Assembly (NCBI GenBank): GCA_004556745.1
Contig: SFFY01000006.1
Coordinates: 1-64,000, forward strand
DNA: 64,000 bases
Direction of reading: 5' to 3'
From: Bacteroidales bacterium
Lineage (GTDB): Bacteria; Bacteroidota; Bacteroidia; Bacteroidales; Bacteroidaceae
The notes under the pieces: generated by a model
Seen by the model: the letters and a program-made list of their open reading frames with translations, nothing else
Databases searched by the model: none
What the model was told of the DNA's origin: nothing
Part shown: positions 58,357 through 64,000 of the stretch, piece after piece
Position numbering within the stretch: the stretch's first letter is position 1
Layout of the letters: each line of letters opens with the position of its first letter
Made by a program: the position numbers and the translations under genes

Positions 58357-59574
58357 ATGCACAATCTCAAAGGCAAACATATCGTTCTCGGCATCACGGG
58401 CAGCATCGCCGCCTATAAGGCCTGCACGCTTATCCGCCTCTTCGTGAAGGCGGGGGCGGAGGTTCAGGTGGTTATCACGCCTGCCGGAAAAGAGTTTATC
58501 ACGCCCGTAACGCTCTCAGCCCTGACCTCTAAACCCGTTGTCAGCGAGTTTTTCTCGGGCAAAGACGGTTCGTGGCACAGCCACGTAGACCTCGGGCTCT
58601 GGGCCGATGCCATGGTAATCGCTCCCGCCACAGCCGCCTCAATAGCCAAGATGGCGCACGGCGTGGCAGATAACATGCTCATCACGACCTACCTGTCGAT
58701 GAAAGCGCCCGTCTTTATCGCGCCGGCAATGGACTTGGACATGTTCGCCCACCCGAGCACGCAGGATAATCTGGCGCAGCTCAAGCGGTATGGCAATATT
58801 ATAATAGAGCCTGCCGAGGGCGAACTCGCCAGCCACCTCGTGGGCAAGGGGCGTATGGCGGAGCCGGAAGACATTTTCACCTTCGTAGGCAAAAGCCTCG
58901 CCGAAAAGCAAGCCCCGGATACCTTGCGCCTCAACGGCAAGACCGTCCTCGTGACCGCCGGGCCGACGATTGAGAAAATCGACCCCGTGCGCTACATCAG
59001 CAACTTCTCGACAGGCAAAATGGGCTACGCCATAGCCGATGCCTGCGCGGAGCAAGGCGCGAGAGTAATACTTATATCAGGACCGGTAAACGGGCTGGAA
59101 ACCAGATATAAAGGCATAGAGAAAATTAACGTGGTGAGCGCAAGCGATATGTACGAGGCTGCAACAAAAGCCTTCCCCTCTTGCGACGCCGCGATACTTT
59201 GCGCTGCCGTGGCAGACTATACCCCCGCCCGCTGCGCCGAACAAAAAATAAAGACGCACGCCGCCACGGCTCTCGAACTCACGCCGACGCAGGACATCGC
59301 CGCAGCCCTCGGGCGAATGAAAACGGCGGAGCAACGGCTCGTAGGCTTCGCGCTCGAAACGAATGACGAGCAAGCACACGCCCGAGCCAAACTGATTAAG
59401 AAAAATCTCGACTTCATCGTGCTTAACTCCCTGCGCGACCCCGGTGCGGGCTTTGCCTGCGATACGAATAAGGTAACCATGCTCTTCGCCGACGGCAAAA
59501 CCTTAGATTTCCCCCTAAAAGACAAGCACGAAGTAGCCAACGACTTAACTGACCAACTATGCGCCTTGTTCTAA
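58357..59574 (+). CDS. coaBC: Bifunctional phosphopantothenoylcysteine decarboxylase / phosphopantothenate-cysteine ligase
   Basis: The 405-aa protein combines an N-terminal flavin-dependent CoaC domain (LGITGSIAAYKACTLIR, IAPATAASIAKMAHG, PAMDLDM) and a C-terminal CoaB domain (TAGPTIEKIDPVRYISNFSTGKMG and a DFIVLN segment). It makes 4'-phosphopantetheine from 4'-phosphopantothenate and cysteine on the CoA pathway. The length is standard. Its 3' end overlaps porD by 16 bp. Confidence 0.96.
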   Translation: MHNLKGKHIVLGITGSIAAYKACTLIRLFVKAGAEVQVVITPAGKEFITPVTLSALTSKPVVSEFFSGKDGSWHSHVDLGLWADAMVIAPATAASIAKMAHGVADNMLITTYLSMKAPVFIAPAMDLDMFAHPSTQDNLAQLKRYGNIIIEPAEGELASHLVGKGRMAEPEDIFTFVGKSLAEKQAPDTLRLNGKTVLVTAGPTIEKIDPVRYISNFSTGKMGYAIADACAEQGARVILISGPVNGLETRYKGIEKINVVSASDMYEAATKAFPSCDAAILCAAVADYTPARCAEQKIKTHAATALELTPTQDIAAALGRMKTAEQRLVGFALETNDEQAHARAKLIKKNLDFIVLNSLRDPGAGFACDTNKVTMLFADGKTLDFPLKDKHEVANDLTDQLCALF

Positions 59575-60470
59575 GACTGACATTCTTTCTCCTCGCTTCT
59601 TTCGCGACGGCACACCATGCCGGCGCACAGGAAATCGATGCCCGCATCAATATCAATTACAAGAAGATACAAGGCTCTTCTACCAGCGTGTTCGAAACGC
59701 TCAAGACCGCGCTCACGGAGTTCATCAACGAACGTCAGTGGACCACGCTGCAATTCAAGCGCAACGAGCGCATCAACTGCAACTTCAACATCACCGTGAA
59801 CGCTTACGACGAGGCCGCCAACAGTTTCGAGTGCGCCCTCATGGTGCAAAGCAACCGCCCGGTCTTCAACTCGAACTACACCACCACGGTGTTCTCTACA
59901 AACGACCCCAACTTTAATTTCAACTATCAGGAGTTCGACCAAATAGAATTCCGCTCCGACGTGCTCGACAACAACCTCACGGCGGTCATTGCCTATTACG
60001 TGTATCTAATGATTGGCATGGACCTCGACAGCATGTCGCCGCTCGGAGGGACGGAAGTCTTGAAGATGGCGCAGAATATCGTGAATAACGCGCAAAGCCT
60101 CGAGTATAAAGGCTGGAAAGCCTTCGAGGACTCTAAAAACCGCCACGCAATCATCACCGACATGCTCGACGGCGGTATGGAGCCTTTCAGGCGAATGCAA
60201 TACAAATACTATCGCGAGGGTCTCGACGTTATGGCAGAGAACGCCGAACGCGGACGCGCCGGCATCACTGCCGCCATGGAACTGCTGCAAAAGGCACGCG
60301 AGAACAAGTCGATGAGTATGCTGCCCGAATTGTTCACGGAGTACAAGCGCGACGAACTGGTTAGCATCTACAATAAAGAGAAGGCCAACGCGCAAGAACG
60401 CCTCACGGTTTCGGAAATCCTTTCCAGAATAAATCCTTCGCAAAACTCCTATTGGCGCAAAATGAAATAG
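59559..60470 (+). CDS. porD: PorD / DUF4835 family protein
   Basis: The 303-aa protein has a signal peptide (LTFFLLASFATAHHAGAQ) and the DUF4835 body. Characteristic segments are INYKKIQGSSTSVFETLK, FNSNYTTTVFSTNDPNFNF, YYVYLMIGMDLDSMSPLGG and a C-terminal NPSQNSYWRKMK. In Porphyromonas the homologue, PorD, is grouped with type IX secretion genes. The order coaBC-porD-recN is a usual Bacteroidetes arrangement. The gene overlaps coaBC by 16 bp and is followed by recN after 1 bp. Confidence 0.9.
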   Translation: MRLVLRLTFFLLASFATAHHAGAQEIDARININYKKIQGSSTSVFETLKTALTEFINERQWTTLQFKRNERINCNFNITVNAYDEAANSFECALMVQSNRPVFNSNYTTTVFSTNDPNFNFNYQEFDQIEFRSDVLDNNLTAVIAYYVYLMIGMDLDSMSPLGGTEVLKMAQNIVNNAQSLEYKGWKAFEDSKNRHAIITDMLDGGMEPFRRMQYKYYREGLDVMAENAERGRAGITAAMELLQKARENKSMSMLPELFTEYKRDELVSIYNKEKANAQERLTVSEILSRINPSQNSYWRKMK

Positions 60471-60471
60471 C

Positions 60472-62133
60472 ATGTTCAAAAGCCTTTCTATAAATAATTA
60501 TGCCCTGATTGACCGGCTCGACATCAGCGTGGAGCCGGGCTTTACCGTCATTACGGGTGAAACGGGCGCGGGCAAGAGCATCATGCTTGGCGCACTCGGC
60601 ATTCTGCTCGGCGGACGGGCCGAAGCGCGTGCCGTAAGGACAGGCGCGGCAAAGTGCGTGGTAGAAGCGGCGTTCGACGTGAGCGCGCTCGGCATACAAG
60701 GCATTTTTGAGGAAAACGATATTGATTTCGACGGCGAAGAATGTATTTTGCGCCGCGAGGTAACGGCGGCAGGCAAAAGCCGCGCCTTCATCAACGACAC
60801 CCCCGTACCCGCCGCGCGGCTCAAAGAGCTCGGCGCACTGGTCATCGACATTCATTCGCAGCACCGCAACCTGCTCATCGGACGCGAGGACTACCTGCTC
60901 GACACGCTCGACATCGTGGCTGCCAACTCCGCCGAAAAGGAAGCCTATGCCGAGGCTTTCGCCCAGTGGCGCAAGGCGGAGGAAGATTTGAAAGCACTCC
61001 GCCTGCAAGCCGAAAAGGGACAGACCGACGGCGACTATCTCAAATTTCAATTAACGCAAATCCAAGAAGCCGCCCTCCTACCCGACGAGCAGGAAGAACT
61101 GGAAAAGGAAAACGCGCTCTTGGAACATGCCGAGGAAATCAAGGCTTCGCTCGGATCGGCCGCCTTCGCCATCAACGGCAGCGACGGCGAACGCCTCGCC
61201 GAACTGCGCCGCGCCGCGCAGCAGCTGGAAAGCATCGCCGCCCACCTGCCCGAAGCCGCCGCGCTTGCCGAACGCCTCGAAAGCGCACGCATTGAAATAG
61301 GCGACATTGCCGACGAGCTCGAACGCCAAAGCGAGGGCATCGACTTCAACCCCGCCCGCGCCGAACAGGTAGCGAGCCGCCTCAATCTTATCTACGACCT
61401 GCTGCAAAAGCACCGCGCCGCAAGCATCGCCAACCTGCTGGCCCTTGCCAAGGACTGGGAGGAACAGCTCAACCGCTTGGAAAACATGGAAAGCCTCTTG
61501 GAGGAAAGCCAACGCCGCTGCGCCGCCCTGCTCGCAGACCTGCGCAAGAAGGGCAGCGTCCTTACCGCCACGCGCGGCAAGGCGGCGAACATCGTGGAGC
61601 AGTCGCTCACCGAAAGCCTGCACACGCTCGGAATGCCCAACGTGAGCATTCGTTTCTCACTCCAGCCGCGCGAAGTACCCGCCGCCTGCGGCATGGACAC
61701 CCCCGTGTTCCTCTTCTCTGCCAACAAGAACGTGCCGATGCAGCCGGTCAGCGAGATTGCCTCCGGCGGCGAGATTGCCCGCGTGATGCTCGCCCTGAAA
61801 GGACTGATAGCCCGCCACAAAAACCTGCCCACGATTATCTTCGACGAAATCGACACGGGCGTATCGGGCACTATGGCGGAGCGCATGGCGGTAATGATGG
61901 GCGAAATAGCGAAGCACTGCCAGGTGCTCTGCATCACCCACCTGCCGCAAATCGCCGCAAAGGGCAATGCCCATTTCCGCGTGCATAAGGAAGAAAACGA
62001 AACGGGCACCACGAGCCATATCTCCCGCCTCTCGCCCGAGGAGCGCGTCCGAGAAATCGCCACGATGCTGAGCGGCGCGGAAATCTCCGAAGCCGCCGTG
62101 AGCAACGCCAAGGCGCTGCTCGGTATGCCATAA
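60472..62133 (+). CDS. recN: DNA repair protein RecN
   Basis: The 553-aa SMC-like ATPase has Walker A GETGAGKS at 29-36, a long coiled-coil middle rich in Glu, Ala and Leu, the ABC signature region SEIASGGEIARVMLALKG and Walker B IIFDEIDTGVSG. It acts in recombinational repair of double-strand breaks. The length is normal, and the start is 1 bp after the porD stop codon. Confidence 0.96.
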   Translation: MFKSLSINNYALIDRLDISVEPGFTVITGETGAGKSIMLGALGILLGGRAEARAVRTGAAKCVVEAAFDVSALGIQGIFEENDIDFDGEECILRREVTAAGKSRAFINDTPVPAARLKELGALVIDIHSQHRNLLIGREDYLLDTLDIVAANSAEKEAYAEAFAQWRKAEEDLKALRLQAEKGQTDGDYLKFQLTQIQEAALLPDEQEELEKENALLEHAEEIKASLGSAAFAINGSDGERLAELRRAAQQLESIAAHLPEAAALAERLESARIEIGDIADELERQSEGIDFNPARAEQVASRLNLIYDLLQKHRAASIANLLALAKDWEEQLNRLENMESLLEESQRRCAALLADLRKKGSVLTATRGKAANIVEQSLTESLHTLGMPNVSIRFSLQPREVPAACGMDTPVFLFSANKNVPMQPVSEIASGGEIARVMLALKGLIARHKNLPTIIFDEIDTGVSGTMAERMAVMMGEIAKHCQVLCITHLPQIAAKGNAHFRVHKEENETGTTSHISRLSPEERVREIATMLSGAEISEAAVSNAKALLGMP

Positions 62134-62167
62134 GACATTTTTAGCAACACACTAACCTATCTGTACT

Positions 62168-63886
62168 ATGACATTGAAAAACTGCATATTAAGGTTATTC
62201 TTTTTTTCTCTCTCCCTTTTAATACCCACTGTCTTGCCGGCCGCCGGCAAGTTGCCCAAGACCGCGCCGCGTGCCTTGCTGAAAGTGACGACTTACGACG
62301 CTTCGGGCAACAGGCTGCACGAGGGCATCGGCTTTTTCATAGACGAGAGCGGCACCGCACTCGCGCCCTTCGCGCTCTTCGACAAGGCAGCGCGCGCCGA
62401 GGCCGTAACCGTGAAAGGCGAGCGGCTGGACGTGACGCGTATTCTCGGTGCGGGCAGCCTTTACGATATGGTGAAATTCCGCGTGGCTGTGAAGAAAGGC
62501 AAGACGGCTTGCCTGCCCCTCGCGCAAAACGCCGCAGCCACGGGTACGGAACTAGCTCTGCTGCGCTACTTTCCCGGAGGAAAATACGACGGCTGCACGG
62601 CGTATATCGTCAAGTCCGATGATTTTGAAAATTATAAATATTACAGCACTTCCGCGCCCAACGACAGCACGGCGTTTGGCTGTCCCCTTGTAAATCCTGA
62701 AACGGGAGAGACCGTCGCCATCGTGCAGCGCAACACGCTGAAAGATGCCACGGGGGCCTGCGCCATTGACGTGCGCTTCGCCAACGGGCTGACCATCGGC
62801 AGTACCGCTTCGCTGCAACGCGACTTGCGCAGCATCTTAATCCCCAAAGCACTCCCCGAAAAACGGGAAGACGCATTGACATATATATATACTATGTCGG
62901 CCACGGACTCTCTGCAGCGCGCCGCCGCGCTGACGGATTATATCGCCGCCTTCCCCGCAGACGCTGAGGGCTATGTCAATCTCGCCGCGTTCGAGGCGCA
63001 ATATAATCACAGGGTTCAGTGTGACGCGCTGTTCCAGAAGGCATTGGCGCTGGCCGCCGAGGCAAAGGATTCTACTATGAAGGCCGACGCGGTTCATTAT
63101 AATTATAGCAAACTCATCTATGCCGCCGCCGTGGAGCAGAATGACACGGCCTGCGGCTGGACGCTTGCCCGCGCCGCCGCCGAAGCCCGCGCCGCCTATG
63201 CCGCCCTGCCCGAACCGCTCTATCTGGTGCAGGAGGGCAACTGCCGCTTCGCGCAGAAGGACTACGCCGCCGCGCATCGGCTCTATCTCGATGCGTGCAG
63301 CGACAAGTCGTTCGCCTCTGCCGCCACTTTTTTCTCCGCCGCACGCGCCCTTGAACTCTCGAAAGGCGACAGCGCGCAGGTCATCGCCTTGCTCGACAGC
63401 ACGGTGGCGCACATTCCGCAGCCTTGCTCTGTGCGCGATGCGCAATACTATCTCGAACGCTCGCAGCGCCTCGTGCGTGCCGGCCGCTTCCGCGATGCCG
63501 TGGCCGATTATAATGTGTACGAACAGGTAATCGGGCCGCGCAATCTCAACGACAAGTTTTATTATCTGCGCGAACAGGCAGAACTGCAAGGGCGCATGTA
63601 CCAGCAGGCGCTTGACGACATTCGCAGTGCCATATCAGCCAACCCCGCCGAACCCTACTACGCGCTCGAGGAACTGCTAATCCTCATTCGCACCGCGCAA
63701 TTTGAGGAAGCCTACACGCAGGCAGCCGCCCTCTTGAAACGTCTGCCCGACGATGCCGATTGCCACAAGTTCTACGGCATTGCCTGCATCGAGACGGGAC
63801 GCCGCGCCGAGGGCATGGAGCATTTGCAGAAGGCACGCGAACTGGGCGACGCCACGATAGATGCCATTATCGAAAATTATAAATGA
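62168..63886 (+). CDS. Secreted protein with degenerate trypsin-like domain and TPR repeats
   Basis: The 572-aa protein has a signal peptide (LRLFFFSLSLLIPTVLPAAG). The first 230 residues look like an HtrA/trypsin barrel (GIGFFIDESGTALAPFALFDKA), but the catalytic His position reads PFALF. The serine motif, usually GNSGGPL, reads FGCPLVN, so the triad is lost. The second half has tetratricopeptide-like repeats (AAFEAQYNHRVQCDALFQKAL; YQQALDDIRSAISANPAEPYYALEE, read in parts). It may be a periplasmic scaffold. It precedes rpoD by 6 bp. Confidence 0.8.
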   Translation: MTLKNCILRLFFFSLSLLIPTVLPAAGKLPKTAPRALLKVTTYDASGNRLHEGIGFFIDESGTALAPFALFDKAARAEAVTVKGERLDVTRILGAGSLYDMVKFRVAVKKGKTACLPLAQNAAATGTELALLRYFPGGKYDGCTAYIVKSDDFENYKYYSTSAPNDSTAFGCPLVNPETGETVAIVQRNTLKDATGACAIDVRFANGLTIGSTASLQRDLRSILIPKALPEKREDALTYIYTMSATDSLQRAAALTDYIAAFPADAEGYVNLAAFEAQYNHRVQCDALFQKALALAAEAKDSTMKADAVHYNYSKLIYAAAVEQNDTACGWTLARAAAEARAAYAALPEPLYLVQEGNCRFAQKDYAAAHRLYLDACSDKSFASAATFFSAARALELSKGDSAQVIALLDSTVAHIPQPCSVRDAQYYLERSQRLVRAGRFRDAVADYNVYEQVIGPRNLNDKFYYLREQAELQGRMYQQALDDIRSAISANPAEPYYALEELLILIRTAQFEEAYTQAAALLKRLPDDADCHKFYGIACIETGRRAEGMEHLQKARELGDATIDAIIENYK

Positions 63887-63892
63887 TTTCTT

Positions 63893-64000
63893 ATGAGACA
63901 ACTCAAAATCACGCAGAGCATCACCTCCCGCGAGGGTGATTCTTTGGAACGCTATCTGCAAGAAATCAACAAAGAGCCGATGATTACGCCCGAGGAGGAA
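63893..64000 (+). CDS. rpoD: Primary sigma factor, N-terminal end (cut by the window)
   Basis: Only 36 codons are in the window. MRQLKITQSITSREGDSL followed by ERYLQEINKEPMITPEEE is the conserved start and region 1.2 of the Bacteroidetes housekeeping sigma factor, the RpoD/SigA type that lacks a long region 1.1. This sigma factor reads the TTTG / TAnnTTTG promoters seen throughout the window. The stop codon lies beyond the right edge. Confidence 0.9.
   Translation, partial: MRQLKITQSITSREGDSLERYLQEINKEPMITPEEE

Noticed and set aside
56376..58406. 676-codon minus-strand frame
   Set aside because: Antisense to dnaN and the exonuclease; no recognisable protein.

Overview
The window looks like chromosomal DNA from an anaerobic Bacteroidetes bacterium, most likely order Bacteroidales and plausibly Prevotellaceae. 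The pointers are Bacteroidetes-restricted families (DUF4494, DUF5063, DUF3127, DUF4835/PorD), the type IX secretion regulator PorX, FadL-type porins, a Bacteroidetes primary sigma factor, and repeated -33 TTTG / -7 TAnnTTTG promoters with 19-20 bp spacers. Genes are GC-rich. Intergenic DNA is very AT-rich and loaded with structured repeats. No rRNA, CRISPR array, prophage or intact transposase gene is visible.

Layout. 1-2.9 kb: an SDR oxidoreductase, a candidate structured RNA, a truncated WYL-type regulator, and a minus-strand tRNA cluster (Ser-Arg-Phe-His) whose Ser gene is split by an insertion in the T-loop. 2.9-9.6 kb (minus): HhH protein, glutamate dehydrogenase, SUI1-like factor, META lipoprotein, FadL-like porin, aromatic/Gly-rich secreted protein. 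9.9-15.8 kb (minus): a compact run rsmG - MBL hydrolase - miaA - lipid kinase - secreted protein - glucosaminidase - DUF4494. 16-17 kb: a DUF4143-type ATPase. 18.1-27.1 kb (plus): a surface-polysaccharide locus (SLBB export protein, flippase, acyltransferase, Wzz, EpsG-like polymerase, GT2, glycosidase-like protein). 27.2-30.7 kb (minus): a carboxyltransferase-like protein and PorX. 31.1-40.3 kb (plus): cation efflux, phosphate transporter, PLP-less aminotransferase-like protein, galE, nspC, OPT transporter. 40.3-46.6 kb: tamB-like and dnaG. 47-52.6 kb: DUF5063, RNase D-like exonuclease, RlmI-like methyltransferase, lrgA/lrgB-like pair, htpG. 53.4-56.2 kb: nagB, a radical-SAM maturase and (minus) a DUF3127 protein. 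56.4-64 kb: dnaN, exonuclease, coaBC, porD, recN, a degenerate-protease/TPR protein and the start of rpoD.

Most genes are housekeeping. The unusual material lies between genes. It includes three copies of a composite element carrying four 21-bp-spaced palindromes, one copy with its core flipped. There are two long fold-back (MITE-like) elements with covarying arms and a third unrelated inverted-repeat element. A promoter-bearing hairpin family occurs in several places and distantly resembles the insert in the tRNA-Ser gene. Four-unit blocks of 8-bp repeats also occur, two of them in the glutamate dehydrogenase leader. These are read directly from the sequence; their mobility or function is inference.
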